Assembly (NCBI GenBank): GCA_947174385.1
Contig: CAMWIU010000004.1
Coordinates: 1 to 46,801 of the forward strand
Reading direction: 5' to 3'
Source: an uncultured Treponema sp.
GTDB taxonomy: Bacteria > Spirochaetota > Spirochaetia > Treponematales > Treponemataceae
Length of the DNA: 46,801 nucleotides
Translations under genes and position numbers: made by a program
Notes under the pieces: model-generated
Databases searched by the model: none
What the model was told of the DNA's origin: nothing
What the model saw: only the letters and a program-made list of their open reading frames with translations
Shown: positions 10,160 to 18,671 of the stretch, piece by piece
How the letters are laid out: the number at the start of each line of letters is the position of its first letter
How positions within the stretch are numbered: position 1 is the first letter of the stretch

Positions 10160-10939
10160 CTATGCGATAAGCTCAAACGTGGGGGAGACCGTTTCAATCA
10201 AATCCTTTCGTTCGTGCTTTGAGTAACCCGAACAGCGAGTGCGAAGGATGAAACAGTATTTTCCGGGCGAGACATTTTCAGGCATCGTAAACAAAAGCTT
10301 TTTGGGGGTATTGTAGAAGAACCTGCCGTCAGTTTTCGTCCAAGTGCTCTCATCGTTCTTGGGTTTCGCGTTTTCTATAGGCGCGAACCAAACACCCGAA
10401 TCTTCGCCAGCAATCCTGAGACCGCTGCCCTCGATTATTACGCTAGCCCCTGCTTTGAGCGTACCATCGCTTTCATTGCGGCTGAGGTCGGTGATCAAAT
10501 CGATCAATCCCTTTGGCTCCACAAACTGCGAGTACGCGATTTCAACGGCATCCACCGCATTGCAGAGAGTGCTGTCGCAAGAGAATTTTACGGTGAGTCC
10601 AGTCTTTCCCGTCTGGCTTTCCGTAGTGCCTTTTGAAGCGATATAGAAAGTTCCCAGCGAGCCAAAACGAACTGCGCCGCCCGCCTTCAAGATTTCAAGC
10701 AAAACCTTGGTATAGACGGTCATTACATCAGTTATTTTCCCGATAGTAATATCAGGAAGTCTCTCCGCCATTTTGTCAAGCACGTTCTCATTCGAATGCA
10801 GAATCCGCTCGACCTTGCCGTAATACTCCTCGGCATCAGGACCTTTGAACACATTGCGCTGAAGTTTCAGGGAAACCTGTCCCGCCTTTTCTTCTCGCAA
10901 TTTCACGAAAGAATTGTCTGAAAAAACCTTTTCTTCCAT
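10160..10939 (-). CDS. HU/IHF-like DNA-binding domain protein with C-terminal Ig-like (DUF4469-type) domain
   Basis: N-terminal HU-like segment (LLEILKAGGAVRFGSLGTFYIA), C-terminal KLLFTMPENVSPGKYCFILRTRCSGYSKHERKDLIETVSPTFELIA; RBS caggagg. Confidence 0.65.
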   Translation of the reverse strand: MEEKVFSDNSFVKLREEKAGQVSLKLQRNVFKGPDAEEYYGKVERILHSNENVLDKMAERLPDITIGKITDVMTVYTKVLLEILKAGGAVRFGSLGTFYIASKGTTESQTGKTGLTVKFSCDSTLCNAVDAVEIAYSQFVEPKGLIDLITDLSRNESDGTLKAGASVIIEGSGLRIAGEDSGVWFAPIENAKPKNDESTWTKTDGRFFYNTPKKLLFTMPENVSPGKYCFILRTRCSGYSKHERKDLIETVSPTFELIA

Positions 10940-11107
10940 AATTCGATTTTCCTCCTGGCTTTCTTGACTTTATGTCGGCCAACAAAATGAATCCTTTCTG
11001 CGACACGGAAAATTGCCGCATGGGACTTGACACAGGCGGAAAACAAAGGATAGAATTCACGACATTGTTGGCGCGCGAATTCAAATCCACTTTTCCACGT
11101 CCGCTTC

Positions 11108-11140
11108 AAGGCTCAAGGAAGCGCAATTTCCTTGAGCCTT
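11108..11140 (+). terminator. Hairpin followed by T-rich tract
   Basis: AAGGCTCAAGGAA (11108-11120) / TTCCTTGAGCCTT (11128-11140), then ATTTTTACTTT. Confidence 0.5.
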
Positions 11141-11434
11141 ATTTTTACTTTAATTTTGAGAGATAGAACCTTGCCTCTCATCAAACGAACATACAAGTCC
11201 TATATCAAATACGCAAAGCAAAAACTAATACGCAATTTCATAGACAACAGTAATTTTGTCACGTCCATCACCCTTGCAAGCAGTATCACATACATCTTGA
11301 TAAATTTTTTATGGCTCTAATAGAAAATACCTCCTGCGATTTTTTTATTCTCTCCTCTTTCTTAATTCCCATAACTATAAGATAGACCTTTTTGTCGATA
11401 ATTCAACGTATTCCGCTGATATTTTTCAAAAATT

Positions 11435-11466
11435 TTTATTTGTTACAATATTTTTCAACAAATAAA
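11435..11466. repeat. Perfect 10-bp inverted repeat TTTATTTGTT / AACAAATAAA
   Basis: arms 11435-11444 and 11457-11466. Confidence 0.75.
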
Positions 11467-11482
11467 GTTTTGCGCCTGTATA

Positions 11483-11503
11483 AATTTTCAAACATTGAAA
11501 ATT
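11483..11503. repeat. Perfect 9-bp inverted repeat AATTTTCAA-aca-TTGAAAATT
   Basis: arms 11483-11491 and 11495-11503. Confidence 0.75.
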
Positions 11504-11517
11504 CCGAAAAATTTTGA

Positions 11518-11548
11518 ATGATTAAAAATTTCAAAAATTTTTAATCAT
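11518..11548. repeat. Perfect 14-bp inverted repeat ATGATTAAAAATTT-caa-AAATTTTTAATCAT
   Basis: arms 11518-11531 and 11535-11548. Confidence 0.85.
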
Positions 11549-11553
11549 CTATT

Positions 11554-11668
11554 ACGTACGTTTTTAATCATTAAAAACGTACGTTTTCAATGCCCTATAA
11601 CGAACGTTTTTAAATGTCTTCTACGGGCGTTTCGAACCATTGAAAACGTACTTATTCTATTCAGAAAA
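11554..11668. repeat. Tandem array of five 23-bp units beginning ACGTACG / ACGTACG / ACGAACG / ACGGGCG / ACGTACT
   Basis: Unit starts at 11554, 11577, 11600, 11623, 11646 (exact 23-bp steps); includes perfect 15-bp palindrome 11554-11568 / 11570-11584. Confidence 0.85.
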
Positions 11669-11682
11669 ATCAAATTTTATGA

Positions 11683-11688
11683 TATAAT
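11683..11688 (+). promoter_or_regulatory. -10 element TATAAT for RM gene, 6 nt before ATG
   Basis: TATAAT at 11683-11688, ATG at 11695, no Shine-Dalgarno. Confidence 0.55.
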
Positions 11689-11694
11689 TGAATC

Positions 11695-13485
11695 ATGACA
11701 CAATCGGAACAGCAGAGGGCTGCGGCAAAGTTCGCGCAAGAATGGAAAGGCAAAGGCTACGAAAAAGGAGAATGTAACAAATTCTGGTGCGACTTGCTTT
11801 GCAATGTCTACGGAATCAGGAATTTCTCAAATTATATAGAATTCGAAAAAACAGTGAAAATTTCGAACACTAATTTTGTTGACGCGTTCATTTCTTCCAC
11901 AAAAGTTCTCATAGAACAAAAAGGAATCAAAATAAATCTTGACGAAAAAGAAAGGCAATCGGACGGAGCGGAACTCACGCCATACGAACAGGCAAAGCGT
12001 TACTTTGACAATCAAGGATTGGACAAAAAGCCAAGATGGATCATCGTGTGCAACTTCGCTGAATTCCGCGTCTACGACATGAATGAAAATCATCCCGAGA
12101 ATTCGTTCCAAAAAATATTGCTCGAAGATTTGGAAAAGGATTACAACCGAATACTTTTTCTTGTGGACGAACACAATTCGAGAATTCAGAAAGAAGAACA
12201 GCTTTCAAAAGAGGCGGGAGAACTAGTCGGAAGACTTTACGATGCACTCAAAAAACAATATGTCGATCCCGAATCCAAGCATGACAGCGACTCATTGAAC
12301 GCGCTTTGCGTGCGTCTTGTGTTCTGCTTGTACGCGGAAGACGCGCGGCTTTTCGGACCAAGGGGAACGGAATTTTACGACTATATGAAATCCTTCAAAA
12401 TTGAAAATTGTCGTGACGGGCTTGCGAAACTTTTCAAAGTGCTTGACATGGACGGCGACGAACGAAAAGTCAACGGCGACTACAAATATGCAAAAGAAAG
12501 CCTCAAGGCGTTCCCTTATGTGAACGGCAGACTTTTCGCAGATGAAAGTGTGGACATTCCGCCTTTCACAGACGAGATAATAGAAATCCTGCTTGAAAAA
12601 TGTTCGGCAAAATTCAATTGGAGCGAAATAAGCCCAACTATTTTTGGCGCAGTTTTTGAATCCACCCTGAATCCGGAAACAAGGCGAAACAGCGGAATGC
12701 ACTACACAAGCATTGAAAACATTCACAAGGTAATTGACCCGCTTTTTTTGAATTCTCTTGGGATTGAATTCGCGACAATAAAGAAAATTCCGAACACGAA
12801 AGAACGCAATTCGCGCATGGAGCAATTTCAGGAGAAAATCGCGGCATTGACATTTCTTGATCCTGCGTGTGGCTCTGGGAATTTTCTTACAGAAAGTTAC
12901 ATCAGCCTCCGCCGACTGGAAAACGAAATAATAAAAGAGCTTTACGGCAAAGAAAAAATGTTCAGCTTTGAGGAGCGGCTCATAAAAGTGAGCCTTTCGC
13001 AATTCCATGGAATCGAAGTGAACAGTTTCGCTGTGAGCGTAGCGAAGTCTGCGCTTTGGATTGCGGAAAGTCAAATGGCAATCGAGACCGAAAAAATAAT
13101 CGACCATGACATTCCGTTTTTGCCGCTCAAGGATTTTGGGAACATCGTGGAAGGAAACGCGCTTCGCTTGGACTGGACCACATTAAAAGCCAGCGCGAAT
13201 GTCGGCACATTGTTTGATTTAGAAAACGAGGCTTTTTCTACCCCCCCCATACAAACGACAACGTCCCTAGAGAATCGCTACAATTTGACTACATTATTGG
13301 AAACCCTCCGTTTGTGGGAGCGAGACTCATGTCTCAAAAACAGAAAAGCGACTTGTTGGAAGTGTTCGGCAGGAATTGGGCAAACATCGGCAACATGGAC
13401 TATGTTTGCGGTTGGGTGCGAAAGGGTTTTGCGCTCGCGAAAGGCTCAAACACGAAATGCGCTTTTGTCTCCACAAATTCAATAA
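11695..13485 (+). CDS. MmeI-like type II RM enzyme, N-terminal part (nuclease plus methyltransferase motif I), frameshifted at C8 tract
   Basis: FVDAFISSTKVLIEQKG (PD-(D/E)XK-like) and LDPACGSGNFL (motif I); sequence after the C8 tract (from 13249) is out of frame. Confidence 0.85.
   Translation: MTQSEQQRAAAKFAQEWKGKGYEKGECNKFWCDLLCNVYGIRNFSNYIEFEKTVKISNTNFVDAFISSTKVLIEQKGIKINLDEKERQSDGAELTPYEQAKRYFDNQGLDKKPRWIIVCNFAEFRVYDMNENHPENSFQKILLEDLEKDYNRILFLVDEHNSRIQKEEQLSKEAGELVGRLYDALKKQYVDPESKHDSDSLNALCVRLVFCLYAEDARLFGPRGTEFYDYMKSFKIENCRDGLAKLFKVLDMDGDERKVNGDYKYAKESLKAFPYVNGRLFADESVDIPPFTDEIIEILLEKCSAKFNWSEISPTIFGAVFESTLNPETRRNSGMHYTSIENIHKVIDPLFLNSLGIEFATIKKIPNTKERNSRMEQFQEKIAALTFLDPACGSGNFLTESYISLRRLENEIIKELYGKEKMFSFEERLIKVSLSQFHGIEVNSFAVSVAKSALWIAESQMAIETEKIIDHDIPFLPLKDFGNIVEGNALRLDWTTLKASANVGTLFDLENEAFSTPPIQTTTSLENRYNLTTLLETLRLWERDSCLKNRKATCWKCSAGIGQTSATWTMFAVGCERVLRSRKAQTRNALLSPQIQ
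13241..13248 (+). repeat. C8 homopolymer tract (candidate phase-variation / slippage site)
   Basis: ctaCCCCCCCCatac; frame switches from 1 to 0 at this point. Confidence 0.9.
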
Positions 13486-14576
13486 CACAGGGCGAGCAAG
13501 TGGCGAATTTGTGGAAACCGCTTTTTTCGGACGGTTTGCGCATTGACTTTGCCTACCGCACATTCCGCTGGGACAACGAATCCAATTCCAAGGCGCATGT
13601 CCATTGCGTAATTGTCGGATTTTCGCACAAGACTGCGGAAAGCGAAAAGAAACTCATATTTCACGAAAACGGAAAGTCTGAAATCGTGAAAAACATAAAT
13701 GCCTATTTAATTGATTCTGATGATATTTTTGTTGAAAGCAGACAAAATCCTATATGCAGTGTTCCGCCAATAGGCATAGGAAATAAACCTATTGACGGCG
13801 GTTTTTATCTCTTTACAGAAGACGAAATGAATGAATTTATAAAGAAAGAGCCTAAATCTGCACAATATTTTAAAAAGTGGATAGGCTCACAGGAATTTAT
13901 AAATGGATTTTATAGGTATTGTTTATGGTTGGGCGATTGTTCTCCTAAAGAACTGCACACAATGCCTGAATGTTTAAAAAGAGTTAAAAAGGTTCAGCAG
14001 TTTAGAGAAAAAAGCACAAGTGCAGGAACGAGAAAACTTGCAGAAACGCCTACAAGGTTTCATGTTGAAAATATGCCAAAAAGCAATTACTTGCTGATTC
14101 CTCGCGTCTCATCAGAAAAAAGAAAATACATTCCAATTGGCTTCATTTCGCCAAACACACTTTCTTCTGATTCCGTGCATATCATACCAAACGCCAGCCT
14201 TTATCATTTTGGCGTATTAACATCAAATGTCCATATGGCGTGGGTCAGAACGGTGTGCGGAAGACTTAAAAGTGATTATCGCTATTCAAAGGATATTGTG
14301 TATAACAATTTCCCGTGGTGCGATCCCACCGACGAGCAAAAAGCAAAAATTGAACAGACTGCACAGGCGATACTTGACGCACGTGCGCTTTATCCCGACT
14401 GCTCCCTTGCCGACCTGTACGATGAACTGACTATGCCAAAGGAGCTTAGAAGGGCTCATCAGAACAACGACAGGGCGGTTATGCAGGCTTATGGTTTTGA
14501 TGTGAAAACTATGACCGAGAGCGAGTGTGTGGGGGAATTGATGAGTATGTATCAGAAATTAACAGGAGGAAAATAA
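13314..14576 (+). CDS. MmeI-like type II RM enzyme, C-terminal part (methyltransferase core and target recognition region)
   Basis: Same frame upstream reads FDYIIGNPPFVGARLMSQKQK (motif IV NPPF at 13302-13313), continuing to 14576. Confidence 0.85.
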   Translation: MGARLMSQKQKSDLLEVFGRNWANIGNMDYVCGWVRKGFALAKGSNTKCAFVSTNSITQGEQVANLWKPLFSDGLRIDFAYRTFRWDNESNSKAHVHCVIVGFSHKTAESEKKLIFHENGKSEIVKNINAYLIDSDDIFVESRQNPICSVPPIGIGNKPIDGGFYLFTEDEMNEFIKKEPKSAQYFKKWIGSQEFINGFYRYCLWLGDCSPKELHTMPECLKRVKKVQQFREKSTSAGTRKLAETPTRFHVENMPKSNYLLIPRVSSEKRKYIPIGFISPNTLSSDSVHIIPNASLYHFGVLTSNVHMAWVRTVCGRLKSDYRYSKDIVYNNFPWCDPTDEQKAKIEQTAQAILDARALYPDCSLADLYDELTMPKELRRAHQNNDRAVMQAYGFDVKTMTESECVGELMSMYQKLTGGK

Positions 14577-14720
14577 CAAGAGAAATGCGGCGCAATCTGA
14601 AATGCAAGCGTGTTTCGTACGCAAGGCTTACAGCTTGTTCCTGACTACCACCAATTTCCACTGCATATTTATGCAAAATTTTCATTGACAAAAATCGTAT
14701 TTTTTGCATACTATTATAAT

Positions 14721-16007
14721 ATGTTGAACGAATTGGCAAAAGAACTGAACGACACTTTGAAGGGAACTGCGGCGGCAGAACTTTTTTCGGATTTGGGCGA
14801 GCGAATTTATTTCCCCAACGGAATCATAGCGCAAAGCAACGAGGCGAAGGAATTGGGCAAAGTCGCGAACGGAACAATCGGCACGACGATTGTTGAAGGC
14901 AAGCCCGCGATGCTCGACGCGATTCACAAATTCGCGCCCGAACTTTCCTCGTCGGAACTCGTGGGCTACGCGCCCACTGCCGGAAGTCCAAAATTGCGCG
15001 AGGCTTGGAAGCAAAACATTTTGAAAAAAAATCCTTCGCTCAAAGAAAAAAAATTCTCGCTTCCTGTTTTGGTGCCGGGACTCACCGCAGGAATTTCATA
15101 CATTTCCGATTTGTTCTTGGACGAGACGAAGCCGCTTCTTTCGGCGGATCCGTGCTGGGACAATTACGCGCTCATTTGTCAGGCGCGACGCGGTGCGGAG
15201 TTCCATCAATTCAATATGTTCAAGGACGGAAAATTCGATTTGGATTCGTTCGAAAAAGCGGTCAAAAAAGAAGCCGAGAAAAAAAGCGTTCGGCTTCTCC
15301 TGAACTTTCCGCAAAATCCTTCGGGATATTCGCCTTCAAAATCCGAGGCGAAAAAAATCTGCGACATTCTCAAAGAAGTGGCCGAAGGCGGAACGAAAAT
15401 TCTTGCCATCAGCGACGACGCTTATTTCGGCTTGAACTACGAAGATTCAATCGAAGAGCAATCGCTTTTCGCCTACACTTGCGATTTGCACAAAAATATT
15501 TTGGCGGTGAAAATCGACGGCCCGACAAAAGAAGATTTCGTGTGGGGATTCCGCTCGGGATTCGTGACTTTCGGAAATCCCGAATTTTCGGATGCGCAAT
15601 ACAAGGCACTCGTAACGAAACTCATGGGCGTGATTCGCTCGTCGGTGAGTTGCGCGGCCACCCCCTCACAGTCGCTGATTCTTCGCGCGATGGACGACGA
15701 AAATTTCGAGACGCAAAAATTGCAGTTCAGAAAAATCCTCGAAGGCCGTTACAAAAAAGTTCGCGCGTTCGTGGATTCGCACAAGTCGGACACGCTCGAA
15801 GCCTTGCCGTTCAATTCCGGCTATTTTATGAGCTTTGCCCTGAAAGGAAAAAACGCCGAAGATTTGCGGAAAAAACTTTTGAACGAATACGGAATTGGAA
15901 CTGTTTCAATCGACGAAAAAACTTTGCGCGTGGCGTTCAGTTCGCTGGAAGAAGAAAAAATCGATTTTGTCTACGAGATGATTTACAAAGCCGCAGAAGA
16001 ATTGTAG
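14721..16007 (+). CDS. PLP-dependent aminotransferase class I/II
   Basis: YAPTAGSPKLREAWKQN, LLLNFPQNPSGYSPS, ISDDAYFGLNYE, VWGFRSGFVTFG. Confidence 0.9.
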   Translation: MLNELAKELNDTLKGTAAAELFSDLGERIYFPNGIIAQSNEAKELGKVANGTIGTTIVEGKPAMLDAIHKFAPELSSSELVGYAPTAGSPKLREAWKQNILKKNPSLKEKKFSLPVLVPGLTAGISYISDLFLDETKPLLSADPCWDNYALICQARRGAEFHQFNMFKDGKFDLDSFEKAVKKEAEKKSVRLLLNFPQNPSGYSPSKSEAKKICDILKEVAEGGTKILAISDDAYFGLNYEDSIEEQSLFAYTCDLHKNILAVKIDGPTKEDFVWGFRSGFVTFGNPEFSDAQYKALVTKLMGVIRSSVSCAATPSQSLILRAMDDENFETQKLQFRKILEGRYKKVRAFVDSHKSDTLEALPFNSGYFMSFALKGKNAEDLRKKLLNEYGIGTVSIDEKTLRVAFSSLEEEKIDFVYEMIYKAAEEL

Positions 16008-16008
16008 A

Positions 16009-17268
16009 ATGAAGCGGATTTTTTTCCTGGCGATTTTTTCGACCTTGCTCTTTTCGTGCGCAAACAAAGTTCCGCGTCTCGTGCTTTGGACGGATTGCGT
16101 GGATTTTGTTTCGTACACGGAACTTTTCAATTCAAGCCAGGACAAAGTAAAAATCGTCGCGATTTACAAGGACGACTTGACAGGCTCTTTGCCGCCCGCA
16201 AAAAACGAGCGGCGACCCGACATAATCGCGGGCGCGTTTTTGCGAAGCGGAATGCAAAAAAAATATTTTTCCCGCATTGATTCGCTTTTCGGAAAGAACA
16301 CGCTTTCAAAAGAAATTTTCTATTCTTCGATTTTGGAATCAGGGAAATATAAAGAAAAACAATATTTGCTTCCAGTGAGTTTCAATTTGCCCGCGCTCGT
16401 TTTCCAAACGGACAATTACGGTTACGTGCGAAACGCATTTTTGTCTTTCGACGACATCAAAGAAATTTCCGAAAAATTCAACAAAAAGGATGGCGCGGGC
16501 GCGTACAGCGCGATGGCGTTTGGGCCGCATTGGAATCCCGATTTCCTTTATCTTTTTCTAAAAAATGCCGGAGTGAACTACGTCGTTCAAGACGGCGAAT
16601 TCGCATACACGGAAGATGCGTTTCAAAATGCCGCAAATTCAATAAGCGAATGGAGCGAGCAAATAAACGGCGGCGTTCGCAACGAATTGGATTTCGCGTT
16701 CAATTTTCTTTACACGCCTTTTTACGAGCAAGTGCAAAGCGGACGAAGTCTTTTCGCGTATGCCACAAGCGACCAAATATTTTCGCTTACGGAAGATCAG
16801 TTCAAGGAAATTGACTTTCATTGGATTTGCAATGACGGAAAAATTCAAATCGAAGACGACGCTGTAATGATGGGAATTTATTCCGCGAGCAAAAACAAAG
16901 CCGCCGCGAAAAAATTCATGCTTTGGTTTATGAACGAAGATTCGCAGAAAAAAATGCTCGAGCGAAAATTCGCGATGAAACTGCACACGCAAACATTCGG
17001 AATCGCGGGCGGATTTTCTTCAATGCAAAGCGTGAATCAAAAATTCTTCCCTATTCATTACCGCGCGCTTTTATCAAATCTTCCTTTGGGCGAAAAAATT
17101 TCCGCACCGCAAATTTTTCCTGAAAATTGGAATGTCATAAAACGAAGCGTCGTAATTCCGTTCATCGAAGAATGCGCGCAAAAAAGCGATTCGCAATCCA
17201 TGACGCTTTCGGAGCGTTACGCAGAATTCATCGAGCAAAGCATACAAAGCAAATCTCTTGAACGCTAA
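16009..17268 (+). CDS. Extracellular solute-binding lipoprotein
   Basis: Lipobox FSTLLFSCAN; ABC substrate-binding-like fold (FMLWFMNEDSQKKMLERKF). Confidence 0.75.
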   Translation: MKRIFFLAIFSTLLFSCANKVPRLVLWTDCVDFVSYTELFNSSQDKVKIVAIYKDDLTGSLPPAKNERRPDIIAGAFLRSGMQKKYFSRIDSLFGKNTLSKEIFYSSILESGKYKEKQYLLPVSFNLPALVFQTDNYGYVRNAFLSFDDIKEISEKFNKKDGAGAYSAMAFGPHWNPDFLYLFLKNAGVNYVVQDGEFAYTEDAFQNAANSISEWSEQINGGVRNELDFAFNFLYTPFYEQVQSGRSLFAYATSDQIFSLTEDQFKEIDFHWICNDGKIQIEDDAVMMGIYSASKNKAAAKKFMLWFMNEDSQKKMLERKFAMKLHTQTFGIAGGFSSMQSVNQKFFPIHYRALLSNLPLGEKISAPQIFPENWNVIKRSVVIPFIEECAQKSDSQSMTLSERYAEFIEQSIQSKSLER

Positions 17269-17475
17269 AAAACGCTCGCGTCTTGCAGCATAATTTTTTT
17301 GACAATTCAGAAGTTCATACTGTCTTCACTGTTAAAAATTAATGAATGCTAAACATTTTTTCCACAACTCCGATAATAAAGTAGAGGCGTAAAAAATTCG
17401 CGTTTTCAAGATTTTCGAAATTGAGATTTTTTGGAATGCTGAAAAATCGCTCAAGGTTTTTATTTGGAGTGAAAA

Positions 17476-17859
17476 ATGGTTTCGAACATCCGAAATTTGA
17501 ATCCGTACAGCTATCCTGTCTCGGCAAATGGCTTGAGCGGAAAACTTTTCGTGCCCGTAAATCCGACCTCAGTCATTTACGCTCAATTCGACCATATTTC
17601 AGGAATAGCCGCTCGGAATGGACAACACGGAGTTTCGCTTTCAAAAATCCAAATTCTCAACACGCTGATTGAAAATCTTTCGCGAATCAAATCCAGCCCA
17701 GACACTCAGAAAGTATTGCAAGTTTCGGAAGAGCAAGCCGACGCGCTCATAAAAAATTATCAGCAACAAATCGAACAAACCGTAAGAACTTCGCAAGCGG
17801 CGTTCGCATTGAACGGTGCGCGTCCAAGCGCGGGCGCACTTTTTTCGATTGACGCATAA
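17476..17859 (+). CDS. Conserved hypothetical protein
   Basis: 127 aa, RBS ttggagtg, stop overlaps start of following DTW gene. Confidence 0.65.
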   Translation: MVSNIRNLNPYSYPVSANGLSGKLFVPVNPTSVIYAQFDHISGIAARNGQHGVSLSKIQILNTLIENLSRIKSSPDTQKVLQVSEEQADALIKNYQQQIEQTVRTSQAAFALNGARPSAGALFSIDA

Positions 17860-18593
17860 TGCGTTGCTACAAATGTTTTCGTCCAAAAGAATTCTGTCTC
17901 TGCTCGTTCGCCACGCCGCAAATTGACGCGGGCGTTAAATTCATTTTTTTGATGCATCCGAAAGAAGCCAAACGCCAGCGCACCGGAACTGGAAGGCTCG
18001 CGCACATTTGCCTTGCCAATTCTGAAATTTTGCAAGGCTTGGAATTTTCGCAGAACGCGCGGCTTTTTGATTTGCTCGGCGACGAAAATTTTCTTCCTGT
18101 TTTGATGTATCCAGGAAACGATGCGTGGAACGTGAACGACGAAAATTTTATAAAACTGCTTTTGCCGAAAAATTCCGAAGAAAATAAAAATGAAAAAATT
18201 TCGGCGAGTGCGATTTCCGCGCGAAAAATTTTGATGCCAATCATAATCGACGCGACTTGGTTTTGCTCGCGAAAAATTATCGAACACAATGAATTTCTAT
18301 TGCGCCTTCCGAAACTTTCGTTCGCGAAAAATTATTCTTCGATTTTTACGTTCAAACACGAGCCGCGCCCTGAATGCGTTTCCACGATTGAAACTTGCTA
18401 CTATTTGATTAAAGAATTGAAGGCGGCAAAAATCGTCGCGCAAAATGTTGATGCCGAGCCACTGATGACGATTTTCAAAAAATTGATTTCCGACCAACTC
18501 CGCGCGGAAAACGAGCGCGTCCAAGGTTTGCGACCGAGCACGCACGGCTACGATTGGAAGTACAACAAAATCCGCGAGATTCCTAATTTTTAA
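17859..18593 (+). CDS. DTW-domain protein (tRNA-uridine aminocarboxypropyltransferase family)
   Basis: N-terminal CYKCFRPKEFCLCSF, MHPKEAKRQRTGTGRL, IIIDATW. Confidence 0.88.
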   Translation: MRCYKCFRPKEFCLCSFATPQIDAGVKFIFLMHPKEAKRQRTGTGRLAHICLANSEILQGLEFSQNARLFDLLGDENFLPVLMYPGNDAWNVNDENFIKLLLPKNSEENKNEKISASAISARKILMPIIIDATWFCSRKIIEHNEFLLRLPKLSFAKNYSSIFTFKHEPRPECVSTIETCYYLIKELKAAKIVAQNVDAEPLMTIFKKLISDQLRAENERVQGLRPSTHGYDWKYNKIREIPNF

Positions 18594-18630
18594 AAATCAA
18601 ACGAGCCAGCGCGCTCGCCAGAAATCAACT

Positions 18631-18671
18631 TACCTCGACGCAAGCATCGCCTTCCCCCATCCGCACGAATC
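18631..18671 (+). repeat. Degenerate copy of dispersed repeat (TACCTCGACGCAAGCATCG...CCATCCGCACGAATC)
   Basis: Shares segments with 2840-2873 and 2941-2953. Confidence 0.6.

Noticed and set aside
11695-14576. Interpretation as a decayed pseudogene
   Set aside because: Only one frame defect was seen, exactly at a C8 tract, with all downstream sequence intact; phase variation or slippage is more economical, though decay cannot be excluded.
15005-16012. 335-aa ORF overlapping the aminotransferase in another frame
   Set aside because: Arg-rich off-frame translation; aminotransferase motifs lie in the other frame.
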